Shown here piece by piece: positions 1 through 10,808 of a DNA stretch of 64,000 nucleotides (position 1 is its first letter; each line of letters starts with the position of its first letter). The translations under genes and the position numbers were made by a program. The DNA comes from Begonia masoniana (taxonomy: Eukaryota; Streptophyta; Magnoliopsida; Cucurbitales; Begoniaceae), in assembly GCA_022432975.1 (NCBI GenBank), contig CM039509.1, forward strand, positions 8,587,075 through 8,651,074, given 5' to 3'. The notes beneath the pieces were generated by a model. That model was not told the DNA's origin. It saw only the letters and a list, made by a program, of their open reading frames with translations, and did no database searches.

Positions 1-420
1 TGACTGGGGCGGATGACTGGGGCGGATGACTGGGGTTGGATGACTGAATTGACTTTGACTGGGGCCGATGACTGGGGCGGATGACTGGGGGTGGATGACA
101 GAATTGACTTTGACTGGGGCGGATGACTGGGGCGGATGACTGAATTGACTTTGACTGGGGCGGATGACTGGGGCGGATGACTAAGGCATATAACTGGGCG
201 GATGACTGAATTGACTTTGACTGGGGCGGATGACTGAATTGACTGGGGCGGATGACTAAGGCATATAACTGGGCGGATGACTAAGGCATATAACTAGGCG
301 GATGACTGAATTGACTTTGACTGGGGCAGATGACAGAATTGACTGGGGCGGATGACTAAGGCATATAACTGGGCGGATGACTAAGGCATATAACTGGGCG
401 GATGACTAAATTTAACAGGA
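1..420. repeat. W-box-rich short tandem array
   Basis: Head-to-tail degenerate units built on GGATGACTGGGGC (about 13-15 bp), alternating with longer units containing GAATTGACTTTGACTGG and with a GACTAAGGCATATAACTGGGC variant. TTGACT, which is the W-box core TTGAC(C/T) bound by WRKY factors, recurs many times. The array is open at the window start. It lies at the 5' side of gypsy-type LTR sequence that ends at 1633, so I infer that it belongs to that LTR. No coding potential. Confidence 0.8.
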
Positions 421-1633
421 TGACATATATACAGAAAACATAAGAACAGAAGGCACGAAACTTCAAATTTTACTAAACAAAATTTACTAAAAACCCGATT
501 CAAAACATAGTTTTAAAAAAACATACTTGACAACATGACAGAGATTCGAGAAAACAAACTGCATGGATAGCTCTAAAACTCGAGACAATCCATGCACACA
601 CTAACAGAGAAAACTCAAGGCAGTTCCAGAATATTTCAAAATATACATTCAACTGTCAAACAGAAGTTTTAAAGAAAAACATCAACACAGATTTTATACC
701 TCGTTTTGAAGATCCCAAAACTTTTACAGAACTTGACATACACTTCAAACGTTTTAAAACCCCAAAACAACTTGTACAAAACTTGACATAACTTTACATA
801 AAACACATTCTCACAGGAATGACATTTGTCTGACTGCAGCAACCATCCCGTGAGCTCCTCCCGCCAACTACATCAACTCATCAGTTTGAGGTTCAAGCTT
901 CTCATCTGGAGGATCCGTACCTACAACAGGGAGTTCAACTATGAGCCTAGAGCTCAGCAAGAACATACAATGCAGAGTGATGAACGTGCTATGCATGAAT
1001 CTTTTTCAAATACGTGAACATTAACCTAGTACCTTCGTATTGTAGGGCCTTAAGGGCCAAACCTATACGTATGAACTTACCTGTGGTCCGAAATGCAGCA
1101 AACTTGATCGCACGAGCACTGTGGTTCACGAACCTATAGCATGCATAAACGGACATTAACCCTAAACATCACGAAACTAGCAAATAAATAAACTAAAAAT
1201 CGTTTTCTATCTAAGATGATTACCTTAGACCGAAAAGCAGGAGGAAAATCAGAGAAGGAAGAAACTCCTTGCGTTGGTTTTCCTTAACCGAAAGAGAGAA
1301 GCAGAGAGGAAAATGAGAGAGAGCAGAGAGGGAAATGTCTCACGTAGGAGGAAGAGAAGGAAATGGGATACATGGCTTGACTTCTTCCACAAGTTTGCCA
1401 AGTGTCAATCATCCATTTGATTTCTCCCACCAACCTTAATTTCTTCCTAATTTGCCCTTCCATTAGTTTTTATCTAAAACATTATTTAGTTAATCGATTC
1501 GGTCTCACGAATCACCCTCGTTCGATTAAACACATCAACAATTTTATTAAAAACAATCATTGCATTAATATCGGAGAAATTCCGCTTACATATTCGGGGA
1601 ATTATTACATAGGCAAAAATGCCGGGTGTTACA
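421..1633. mobile_element. 3' part of a gypsy-type LTR ending in GGGTGTTACA
   Basis: The right end reads CCGGGTGTTACA at 1622-1633, the terminal form shared with the other LTR ends of this window (10319, 57726, 57883). Positions about 555-590 (AACTGCATGGATAGCTC) match the gypsy LTR at 60798 onward, and 700-715 (CCTCGTTTTGAAG) resembles the LTR at 37618. The junction at 1633/1634 cuts into an env-like ORF of the Sirevirus to the right, so this LTR or its element appears inserted into that copy. The left boundary is outside the window; the 5-bp target duplication cannot be checked. Confidence 0.6.
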
Positions 1634-1724
1634 CCTTTGCCCCTGGAATCTCACGAGGAGGTCGAGCTGAGACTTTGGCCTTCTTCTTGGCCGGTTGTGG
1701 AACTGCGCGAGATGATGAAGACAT
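1634..1724 (-). pseudogene. Truncated env-like ORF of the Sirevirus (N-terminal ~30 codons)
   Basis: On the minus strand an ATG at 1724 opens about 30 codons beginning MSSSSRAVPQPAKKK, with a basic KKKAKV stretch and then RPPREIPGAK. It is cut by a gypsy LTR end at 1633, which supplies a stop. It lies about 400 bp downstream of the pol stop of the minus-strand Sirevirus. That is where Sireviruses such as soybean SIRE1 carry an extra env-like ORF. Position and composition support this reading; homology cannot be shown from so short a piece. An Ala/Ser/Pro/Lys-rich start is also seen in plant transposon-associated proteins of unknown function. Confidence 0.4.
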
Positions 1725-1925
1725 TGACGAGGATGAAAAACCTAGAGAGAGCGAGAGAGGTTTCTGGCTGAAGACTTTCTGAAAGAGCGCGAAAATGTGA
1801 AGCGTCTTTGAAAAGAAGCAGAGTTTAAATGAAAAAAGGGCATCGCCCGATGAGATGAAGTCACACGTGTAGGACAGGTTAACCCGATGGGTAACACGTG
1901 TCGGTAGATTAAGGAATTCATCTTC

Positions 1926-2085
1926 CGATGCCTTCAGAGAGTATGAATCTGCCGATACCTACTGGTAGACATCCGATGCCTATTGAAGAACACAGCATCT
2001 ACCGATGCCTTCTGATAGACATGCATCTTCCGATGCCTAGAGAAAACTCAGCATCTACCGATGCCATCACTGAAGGAAATGATCT
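1926..2085. repeat. CATCTNCCGATG short repeat cluster between pol and env-like ORF
   Basis: Six to seven occurrences of CATCT(T/A/G)CCGATGCC-like units, spaced roughly 25-40 bp apart, within the noncoding spacer after pol. The same core recurs in the 7.5-9.7 kb arrays and in the 62-64 kb array. The rest of the spacer (1725-1925 and 2086-2117) shows no feature. Confidence 0.65.
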
Positions 2086-2117
2086 AACACTCAGAAATTT
2101 CCAGCAGAGGAATAAAC

Positions 2118-3493
2118 TTAGTTTCTCTCAATCCGAATAAGGCCTAGCCTTATTCTAATATTATTGAATGTCTTTTCATCCAAAGGCTTGGTAAAGATGT
2201 CGGCCAATTGATCAACAGAATTGACAAATTCTCAAGATATATCACCTCTTTGAACATGATCACGGATGAAGTGATATCTTACATCAATATGTTTGGTTCT
2301 AGAATGCTGAATAGGATTTTTAGAAATGTTAATTGCACTGGTATTATCACACCGAATAGGAATCCTATCATAAAACAGATTATAGTCTTCTAAGGTCTGT
2401 TTCATTCATAACATTTGTGCACAGCAACTGCCAGCAGCAATATATTCACTTTCTGCAGTTGATAATGCAACAGAGTTCTGTTTCTTAGAATACCAGGAAA
2501 CTAAAGATTCTCCAAGGAACTGACAGGTTCCACTGGTGCTTTTCCTATCAACTAGACTACCAGCATAGTCAGAATCTGAATATCCTATCAGATCAAAAGA
2601 TGTGCCCTTTGGATACCATAATCCTAAATCATGAGTCCCACTTAAATATTTGAAAATTCTTTTGACAGCAGATAAGTGAGATTCCTTAGGAGCAGCTTGA
2701 AATCTAGCACAAAGACAGACACTGAATAGAATATTTGGCCTACTAGCAGTCAGATATAACAGAGAACCAATCATACCACGATATTTCTTGATATCCACAC
2801 TTATACCATTTTCATCCTTGTCCAATTTAGTAGTGGTACTCATGGGAGTTCTAGACGACTTAGCAGATTCTAATCCAAACTTCTTAAGGAGTTCCTTAAT
2901 GTACTTTTCTTGACAGAAGAAAATTCCATCAGGAGATTGACTAATTTGGAATCCTAAGAAGAATTTTAACTCCCCCATCATACTCATTTCAAATTCACTT
3001 TGCATGAGGGAGGAAAACTCATTACACATATTGACATTTGTTGATCCAAAAATAATGTCATCGACATAAATTTGAACTAACAGAATATCCTTATCATTTT
3101 GCATGGTAAATAGAGTTGAATCAGAGTTCCCTTTTTGAAATTTCTTTCCTCAAGGAAATTCTTCAACCTATCGTACCAAGCTCTAGGAGACTGTTTAAGA
3201 CTATAGAGAGCTTTCCTTAACTTATAGACATAGTCGGGTTTGTCAAAAGCTTCAAAACCTAAAGGTTGCTCAACAAAAACTTCTTCTATAATATATCCAT
3301 TTAAGAATGCACTCTTTACATCCATTTGAAAGAGTGTGAAGTTTTTGTAGCAAGCAAACGCAAGAAGCATCCTAATTGACTCTAATCTAGCTATAGGGGC
3401 AAAAGATTCCTCAAAATCAATACCCTCTTCTTGAGAGTATCCCTTAGCAATTAGTCTAGCCTTGTTTCTCACAACAATCCCATTTTCATCCAA
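2118..3493 (-). pseudogene. Sirevirus reverse transcriptase and RNase H (broken)
   Basis: RT palm motif YVDDIIFGS is at about 3050-3075. The usual copia starts are present ([35 protein letters not shown]), and RNase H ends in ADIFTKPLD. Breaks: one base is missing from the A/G run near 3133-3137, so 3077-3493 and 2406-3104 are in different frames; a Trp-to-stop TGA lies at 2406-2408; and another TGA comes in RNase H before the DQLADIF motif. The final pol stop is TAA at 2118-2120. It would copy the element RNA into DNA if intact; it is dead here. Confidence 0.9.
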
Positions 3494-5236
3494 TTTATTC
3501 TTATAAACCCATTTGGTTCCAATAATGGGATGATCCTTAGGCCGTGGAACAAGTTCTCATACCTTGCTCCTTTCAAATTGATTTAACTCTTCTTGCATAG
3601 CTAAAATCCAATTATCATCATCCTCGGCCTCTTCAAACTTCTTAGGCTCTATTTGAGAAATAAATGCCACATTGGCACAGAGATTCCTAAGAGAGAATCT
3701 AGTCTTAACTCCTAATGAAAGATCACCTAAGACTTCATCTATTGGATGGTTTCTGACAAATTTCCAATCTTTAGGGAGAGTAGGATTTTCATCCTTGACA
3801 GGAATAATATCTAGAGAAGTAGAGGAGGGTTCTAAAGATTTCTCTACTTGTAGTGAATCTGAGGGTTTTTCTAAGGAAATAGAGTCCAGATGATTTTCCA
3901 AAGTGACATCCTCATCCACATTGATTGTGGGTTGAGGGGACTCATCAAAGTTAACATGCACTGATTCCTCTACAACTAGAGTTCTCCTATTGAATACTCT
4001 ATAAGCTTTGCTAGAAAGGGAATAATCCAGAAAAATTCCAAGATCAGATTTGGAATCGAATTTTCCTAAGTTATCCTTAGTGTTAAGAATGAAGCATTTG
4101 CTACCAAAGGCTCTAAAATATTTAACAGAATGAGTTTTTCCACTCCAGAGCTCATATGGAGTTCTCTCAAGAATAGGTCTTATGGAGACCCGATTAAGCA
4201 CATAACAGGCTGTTGCAACAGCTTCAGCCCAGAAATACTTAGGAAGTGAATTTTCATTAAGCATAGTCCTAGCAAGCTCTTGAAGAGATCTATTTTTCCT
4301 CTCAACAACACCATTTTGCTTAGGGGTCCTAGGAGAAGAGAAATTGTGCTCAATTCTATACTTGAGACACAAGAGTTCAAATTTCTCATTTTCAAATTCT
4401 CCACCATGATCACTACGAATAGCAACTATGGTGAGCTCCTTTTCATTTTGAACTCTTTTCCTAAAATTAGAAAAGGTGTCAAAAGTCTCATCCTTAGACT
4501 TCAGAAAGTGAACCCAAGTGAATCTGGAGAAGTCATCTACAATAACAAAGGCATAGAATTTGCCACCTAGGCTGGCTATATTGGAAGGACCGAAGAGGTC
4601 CATGTGAAGGAGTTGAAGAGGCTTAGAAGTAGAAATTGAATTCTTAGAAGCAAAAGAACTTTTGATCTGCTTGCCCATTTGACAAGCTTCACAGACTTTA
4701 TCCTTTTCAAAGGATATCTTAGAGATTCCTCTAACTAAATTCTCCTTAGTAATCTTAGCTAAGGTATCCATTCTTACGTGACCTAATCTCCTATGCCAAA
4801 TCCAGCTATCATTTGAAGAATTCACAGCAAAACATTTTTCATCAATGCAGACAACATTATCCATGTCAATGATATAAATATTTTCTTTCCTAAAGCCAGA
4901 AAACAGAGTTTTGTTACAAGAAGCATCTTTAATTAAACAAGAGTTTGATTTAAAGATCACCTCATAACCTTTATCACATAACTGGCTAATACTAAGCAAA
5001 TTATGCTATAATCCCTCAACTAAAAGCACATTTTCAATAATAGGATTAAAACTGTTACCTATATTGCCGATGCCAACAATTTTGCCCTTTTGGTTTCCAC
5101 CAAAAGTGACACTTCCTTTCTTTTTGTTGACAACAGCAAACATGGTTGAGTCTCCTGTCATATGTCTCGAACATCCACTGTCGAGGTACCACTGGTTCTT
5201 TCCAGGAGAGCACTCAACCTGCAAAACAGAAATCAA
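3494..5236 (-). pseudogene. Sirevirus protease and integrase region (broken)
   Basis: The aspartic protease motif WYLDSGCSRHMTG is at about 5160-5190. It is followed by the GAG-pre-integrase zinc finger (WHRRLGHV, then CEACQMGKQ) at 4690-4800 and the integrase core (LHMDLFGP, then DHGGEF, then HNFSSPRTPKQNGVVERKNR) at 4270-4610. An in-frame TAG at 5006-5008 replaces a Lys codon between protease and integrase, and a TGA at 3557-3559 replaces the Trp of RSKVWELVP at the integrase-RT border. At 5235-5237 one T appears lost, shifting the frame relative to gag. The catalytic D,D,E pattern is still recognisable. Confidence 0.9.
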
Positions 5237-6801
5237 TTGGTCTTCTTAGGTACCCAAATCTTTTGGGTCCTAGTGTTAGGCCTGGTCCCCTTAGGAACCC
5301 ATTGCAGTTTACTGCCAGATTTCATATTGTTTGATTTTAATGGACACTCAAAGGATTTATGTCCTACTTTATTACAAGTATGGCAAACAGTAGATTTAAC
5401 AAAGTAATTCTTATAAGATTTCTTTTTGCTCAAGCTATCATACCCTAAACCAGCTTTATCTAATTGCATTCTCTGGTCACTTAACAGCATGCTCAGTTGA
5501 TTACTACTATAAGTGTATTTCTGAACAAAACTATTTAAGGTCTCATTTTTCTTTTTCAGTTCAGAAACCTCTTTTTCATGCTGATTGTGTTCATTTTCAT
5601 GCTTCTCAATTAAGCTTGCATTTTCTTTTTTCAACAAATTATATTTGACCTTTAGCATGTTAAATTGTTTTACCAGATCATTAAATGCATCAATCATATC
5701 ACCATCTTCATCAGATTCACTATCACTTAAGGAAATGCTAACCTTATTCTCGTGTGCCATAAAGCACAGGTTGGCTACTTCCTCATCTTCTGAAGAGAAG
5801 GTGTCGCCTTCACTGTCATCCCAAGTGGCCTTCATAGCCTTCTTCTTAAATTTCTTGGGATATTTCTTAGCCTGTGGACAATCTGCCTTCATATGGCCAG
5901 GCTTGCCACACCCGAAGCATGTGATTTTCTTCTCCTTATGAGATTTCTCACCCTTTGGAAATCTCCTTCCTTGCATTCTTTTTCTTTGGAGGAATTTGCT
6001 GAACCTCCTAGTAATGAGGGCAATATCCTCATCATCTTCATCTTCTTCTTCTTCCTCAGATACTTCTTGTTTACTGGAAAAGGTTTTCAGAGCGATATCC
6101 TTCTTTTTATTGGTCTCCTTTTCTTTGAGATCTTCCTTATCATTGGCCCTCATGGTTATCTCATGAGTCATTAGAGAGCCAATGAGCTCTTCCAGCTTGA
6201 GCACCTTTAGATCCCGAGCCTCTTGTATTGCTGTCACCTTTGGTTGCCAGGCTCTGGGTAGGCACCTCAAAATTTTCCTTACCTATTCTTCACCTGAGTA
6301 AATCTTACCGAGAGCTTTTAAACCATTAGTAATGTTAGTGAATCGAGTAAACATAGATGAAATAGACTCATCCTTTATCATGGTAAAAAGTTCATACTCG
6401 TGTACTAACATATTTAACTTGCTCTCTTTCCCCTGATTTGTGCCCTCGTGTGTGACCTCTAGTAAGTGCCAAATCTCTTGGGCACTCTCACACCCTTGTA
6501 CTCTATTGAACTCATCTCTATTCAGAGCACAGTACAAGGTGTTTATAGCCTTGGCATTTAGGCTCAAGTTCCTCTTATCTGTATCATTTAATTTGTGTGA
6601 AGCTTTGGGAATTCTAATACCACTTTCTGTTTTAAATGCTATGTATGGACCATTTTCTATATTGTTCCATAATTCATAGTCTACAGCTTGAATGAATATT
6701 CTCATTCTAGACTTCCAGTAGACATAATCACTCTCATCGAAGAAGGGAGGTCTATTTGTTGCTTGACCTTCAACTTGTGTGAAGTTGGTGTTGAATGCCA
6801 T
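5237..6801 (-). pseudogene. Sirevirus gag with zinc knuckles (broken)
   Basis: The start ATG at 6801 gives MAFNTNFTQVEGQATNRPP, then FFDESDYVYWKSRMRIF, the UBN2-type copia gag. An in-frame TAG at 6283-6285 splits it; reading resumes in the same frame with VRKILRCLP. A CCHC knuckle CFGCGKPGHMKADC lies at about 5870-5915, and a second, Sirevirus-like one, CHTCNKVGHKSFEC, near 5350-5390. A Glu/Asp/Lys-rich coiled-coil stretch lies between. The gag would form the particle and bind RNA. The stop and the later frameshift make it a pseudogene. Confidence 0.88.
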
Positions 6802-6857
6802 TGAAAAAGTATATGTATTACAGAGTGTTTAAATACAGCTTAGACAAAGACAACCTT

Positions 6858-6869
6858 GCTCTGATACCA
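6858..6869 (-). other. Primer binding site of the Sirevirus
   Basis: The minus strand reads TGGTATCAGAGC two bases downstream of the LTR end (...TCCTACA), complementary to the 3' end of plant initiator tRNA-Met and typical of copia elements. Confidence 0.9.
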
Positions 6870-6871
6870 AT

Positions 6872-7520
6872 TGTAGGATCGAGATTGTCTAAGAGGGGGG
6901 TGAATTAGACCTTTTTAATTTCTTAATATCTCTTAAGCTAACAGCAAGCAAACAATTAGTAAAAGTAAAAAGAGAGAGAAAGAAAAAACCAACACAGAAG
7001 TTTTTACGTGGTTTGGCTCAGCCTAGCCTACATCCACGCTTCAAGGTTCACCCCTTGAAGATCCTTAACCTTCTCCTCGAGAATAATCAGATTGGAATTC
7101 CGGGCTCCGATCAACTGCCTTTACAATACAGGATTATACTTTGCGGGCGATAATCCATAGCCTTTACAGATTTTGAATGAGTAAAAATATATGTCACAGT
7201 CTAAACTCTCTCACGGAATAAATCTCAAGTTTTGAATCTGAGAGGAGAGTAGATAGAGTTACAGAGTATGAATGATTTCGTAAGTTAGGGCTCAGTAATT
7301 CAAATTGCAAAAGTTGTATTTTATTGCTCTAACCTCGACTTAAATACTCTGTCTTCAGAATCGGCTTGACTTCAATGCTCCTTATCCAATAATAGAAACC
7401 TTGTTACCGTTGGAGCAACTTTCGTACAATTTCAGGTAGCCGTTGCCGTCTGTAGTTGCAAGTCGTCGTCGCCATTAAAGATTTGGAGTTAATGCTGAAA
7501 ACGACGTCACTGTAACTTCG
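6872..7520 (-). mobile_element. Sirevirus 5' LTR (proximal part)
   Basis: Starts TGTAGGATCGAG on the plus strand, immediately outside the PBS. The following CTAAGAGGGGGGTGAATTAG and ACGTGGTTTGG motifs are typical of Sirevirus LTR ends. The far end is not clear: the sequence passes into CATCGG repeats from about 7550. There is no matching LTR at the other side of the element within the window. Confidence 0.7.
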
Positions 7521-7549
7521 CGGCTATTTTAAATTCTGGCGGAAGATCA

Positions 7550-9267
7550 CCGGATGAAGCAGCTTTAAACAATCGGCAGGTGAAGCTTGAAAGTTATCGG
7601 CATGTGAAGCTTTAACACTGTCGGTATGTGTAGCTTGAAATGTTATCGGCAGATGCACCTTAAGATTCCATCGGCAGAAGTATCTTGAAAGCCCATCGGT
7701 AGAAGCATCTTGAAAGGCCATCGACAGGAGCAAGTCTTGAGCTTCATCGGCATGAGCACTGAGATGTAACTTAAACTTCATCGGCATGAGCAATTTGAGC
7801 TTCATCGGCAGATGTAACTTAAACTTCATCGGCATGAGCAATTTGAGCTTCATCGGCAGATGTAACTTAACTTCATCGGCATGAGCAACTTGAGCTTCAT
7901 CGCAGATGTAACTTAAACTTCATCGGCATGAGCAATTTGAGCTTCATCGCAGATGTAACTTAAACTTCATCGGCATGAGCAATTTGAGCTTCATCGGCAG
8001 ATGTAACTTAAACTTCATCGGCATGAGCAATTTGAGCTTCATCGGCAGATGTAACTTAAACTTCATCGGCATGAGCAATTTGAGCTTCATCGCAGATGTA
8101 ACTTAAACTTCATCGGCATGAGCAATTTGAGCTTCATCGGCAGATGTAACTTAAACTTCATCGGCATGAGCAATTTGAGCTTCATCGCAGATGTAACTTA
8201 AACTTCATCGGCATGAGCAATTTGAGCTTCATCGCAGATGTAACTTAAACTTCATCGGCATGAGCAATTTGAGCTTCATCGGCAGATGTAACTTAAACTT
8301 CATCGGCATGAGCAATTTGAGCTTCATCGCAGATGTAACTTAAACTTCATCGGCATGAGCAATTTGAGCTTCATCGCAGATGTAACTTAAACTTCATCGC
8401 ATGAGCAATTTGAGCTTCATCGGCAGATGTAACTTAAACTTCATCGGCATGAGCAATTTGAGCTTCATCGCAGATGTAACTTAAACTTCATCGGCATGAG
8501 CAATTTGAGCTTCATCGCAGATGTAACTTAAACTTCATCGGCATGAGCAATTTGAGCTTCATCGCAGATGTAACTTAAACTTCATCGCATGAGCAATTTG
8601 AGCTTCATCGCAGATGTAACTTAAACTTCATCGGCATGAGCAATTTGAGCTTCATCGGCAGATGTAACTTAAACTTCATCGGCATGAGCAATTTGAGCTT
8701 CATCGCAGATGTAACTTAAACTTCATCGGCATGAGCAATTTGAGCTTCATCGCAGATGTAACTTAAACTTCATCGGCATGAGCAATTTGAGCTTCATCGC
8801 AGATGTAACTTAAACTTCATCGGCATGAGCAATTTGAGCTTCATCGCAGATGTAACTTAAACTTCATCGCATGAGCAATTTGAGCTTCATCGCAGATGTA
8901 ACTTAAACTTCATCGGCATGAGCAATTTGAGCTTCATCGCAGATGTAACTTAAACTTCATCGGCATGAGCAATTTGAGCTTCATCGCAGATGTAACTTAA
9001 ACTTCATCGCATGAGCAATTTGAGCTTCATCGCAGATGTAACTTAAACTTCATCGGCATGAGCAATTTGAGCTTCATCGCAGATGTAACTTAAACTTCAT
9101 CGGCATGAGCAATTTGAGCTTCATCGGCAGATGTAACTTAAACTTCATCGGCATGAGCAATTTGAGCTTCATCGCAGATGTAACTTAAACTTCATCGGCA
9201 TGAGCAATTTGAGCTTCATCGCAGATGTAACTTAAACTTCATCGGCATGAGCAATTTGAGCTTCATC
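7550..9267. repeat. 47-48-bp tandem array with CATCGGCAGATG core
   Basis: The first 190 bp (7550-7738) are degenerate 25-35-bp units with ATCGGCAG(A/G)(A/T)G. From about 7739 a regular 47/48-bp unit alternates CTTCATCGGCATGAGCAA with TTTGAGCTTCATCGCAGATG and TAACTTAAA, about 32 copies to 9267. Copies differ mainly in CATCGGCAG versus CATCGCAG, a one-base difference that scatters through the array and so suggests local homogenisation. No gene. It may be the U3 part of the Sirevirus LTR or of the gypsy LTR that follows. Confidence 0.9.
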
Positions 9268-9700
9268 TTTTGTCGTATCTGCATCTACCGCCAAACAATA
9301 ATTCTGTTTAGGTTTTGCTCCTGCCGATTCCGTTTATTGCATTCATCTTCCGATGACATCATCTCCTCTTCCGATGACGTCACCATAGCTTTTCTTCTGC
9401 CGATTTCAATTGCTGCCTGCATCTTCCGGTGACGTCATCCATCTTCCGGCTCACGTCATCACCTTCTGCCGATTACGTTTACTATCTGTATCTGCCAATG
9501 ACGTCATCACATCTTCTGATGACGTCATCACACATTCCGATCCCATCTGCTGCCTACATCTTCCGATGACATCATCCACATCATCCGGCCACGTCATCTG
9601 CCTAAATTTTCCGATATCATTTCTACTTGCATCCACCGATTCCACTCGATGCCTGCTTCTTCCGTCAACGCCTTCTGCCAGTTTATTTACTTTTGTTTTC
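9268..9700. repeat. Degenerate TCTTCCGATGACGTCATC repeat region
   Basis: Irregular units of the type (C)ATCTTCCGATGACGTCATC and TCTGCCGATT. At least four perfect TGACGTCA octamers (near 9375, 9431, 9490 and 9518) plus decayed forms are present. TGACGTCA is the palindromic bZIP/CRE-type site (TGACG core bound by TGA factors). The same combination of CCGAT and TGACGTCA makes up the array at 61.9-64 kb, so both probably come from related elements. Confidence 0.75.
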
Positions 9701-10319
9701 ATCACTTCCTGCTTTTCTTCTATCATCCATTTTGCGTTCCGATTCTGTTAACTGTTTTCCCGTTTGATTTCGAATCCAGAGAACTTTCTCTCTCTCTGTA
9801 AATGTTTTAAAAGTTTAATGTACAAAAAAAATATAGTTCCCGTTTTCTGTTATCTGTCCCAGAGTGATGGCTCCGATCCCGGACCCCGATCGGGTTCGGT
9901 TCTGGGCCGTCACATGTTTTAATTGAAATTTTGACTTTACAAATTACCATTTTGCCCTTCCTTTGATTTTCTATTTGTTTCATCCTTCGTTTCTTTAATT
10001 AACTAACGATTCGGATTCTCCAAATTTCCTTAATTCACCATTGACTCCAACTCATTACTAGGGTTCTTTTAAAACTGTCAGTTCGCAACTCGGACTCCGT
10101 TTACTATTTTTACCGAAGTATCTTTTATATTACGATAAACGTAATTCTCGTAAAATTAGCGTTTAACTCCTAAAATCCCCGAAATTTTCTTAAAATCCTT
10201 ATAAATCATTAGGATCATAATAACGCTTTCTTTTTACAAAACCGACTTAATTTGACATAATTGCAATAAAATGCCATTATATTATTTATTTACAAAAACT
10301 CGTAAATCCGGGTGTTACA
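9701..10319. mobile_element. 3' end of a gypsy-type LTR
   Basis: Ends AATCCGGGTGTTACA at 10319. The sequence between 9930 and 10140 (CAAATTACCATTTTGCCCTT and CTCCAAATTTCC, then a stretch with GGGTTCTTTTAAAAC) matches, with changes, the LTR tail at 57515-57670. GGACCCCGATCGGGTTCGGTTC at 9879-9900 is a GC-rich imperfect palindrome. The start of this LTR is not resolved because arrays precede it. Confidence 0.65.
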
Positions 10320-10480
10320 GGTGACCGTCCGCTCTTTTCCTAATTTTAAGAGAGGACGGTCACCACCCTCCCAGAGTGCGTCCATTCTTTAGAACGGACG
10401 GATTCTATTTTTAAGAATTCGTCCGTTCTACGATAAAATTCGAGAACGGACGGTCATAGGACGTCCGTCAAGGTTTGTTT
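10320..10480. repeat. GC-rich hairpin cluster with GGACGGTC / GACCGTCC arms
   Basis: 10320-10364 is an inverted repeat: GGTGACCGTCC and GGACGGTCACC are exact 11-base arms around an AT-rich loop that itself pairs CTCTT with AAGAG. 10398-10437 is a second one, with AGAACGGACGGATTC and GAATTCGTCCGTTCT arms. A third ACGGACGGTC...GACGTCCGTC pair follows. They begin directly at the LTR end. Likely the remains of a TIR-type DNA element; its family cannot be told. Confidence 0.6.
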
Positions 10481-10799
10481 TGTTAGGCTATTAATACTTT
10501 AAGGTTTGGATCGTCAAATTTGATACTTTAAGGTTTGAATTGAAAATAAACGTATACTTTGAGGTTCAAAGTGGTAATTTCAAATCATATTAAGCACGAT
10601 TTGTAGTTGACACAACAAGAGTAGATTGAAGACTTTCACTTTAGTAGTTTATTCTTTGAAAGATTTATTTTTATTTAGTGAAGTTTGTATTCTAGTTTTA
10701 TTCTCATATTTATTTTATTTTTCGTACAGTTTTGGACTTTGTTATTCGTTCTATCAGGATGTCACTATTAGACTTTTTATTTTGGGTTTGGCTTCTATT
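10481..10799. other. AT-rich spacer with TACTTTAAGGTTT repeats
   Basis: Three loose copies of TACTTTRAGGTTYRRA between 10495 and 10570, then AT-rich sequence. No gene recognised. Confidence 0.5.
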
Positions 10800-10808
10800 T
10801 TTATTTTA

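Larger units (their letters stand above)
1634..7520 (-). mobile_element. Degenerate Sirevirus (Ty1/copia) retrotransposon, minus strand
   Basis: Order on the minus strand: LTR ending at 6872, PBS 6858-6869 (TGGTATCAGAGC, initiator tRNA-Met type), gag, protease, integrase, RT, RNase H, spacer, env-like start. The RT reads [16 protein letters not shown] and the RNase H end reads DQLADIFTKPLD, both typical of the SIRE/Maximus lineage. The 3' LTR is not present in the window because a gypsy LTR interrupts at 1633. At least five nonsense codons and two single-base frameshifts make it non-autonomous. The upstream end of the 5' LTR is uncertain; it may extend into the array that follows. Confidence 0.85.

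Noticed and set aside
1402..1782. 126-codon plus ORF
   Set aside because: Crosses the LTR/Sirevirus junction and is antisense to the env-like start.
7524..7853. 109-codon minus ORF with repeated MKLKLLMPMKFKLHL
   Set aside because: Translation of the tandem array that stops as soon as unit length varies.
7739..9267. Possible CRISPR-like array
   Set aside because: No spacers; units are contiguous tandem repeats in a plant genome.
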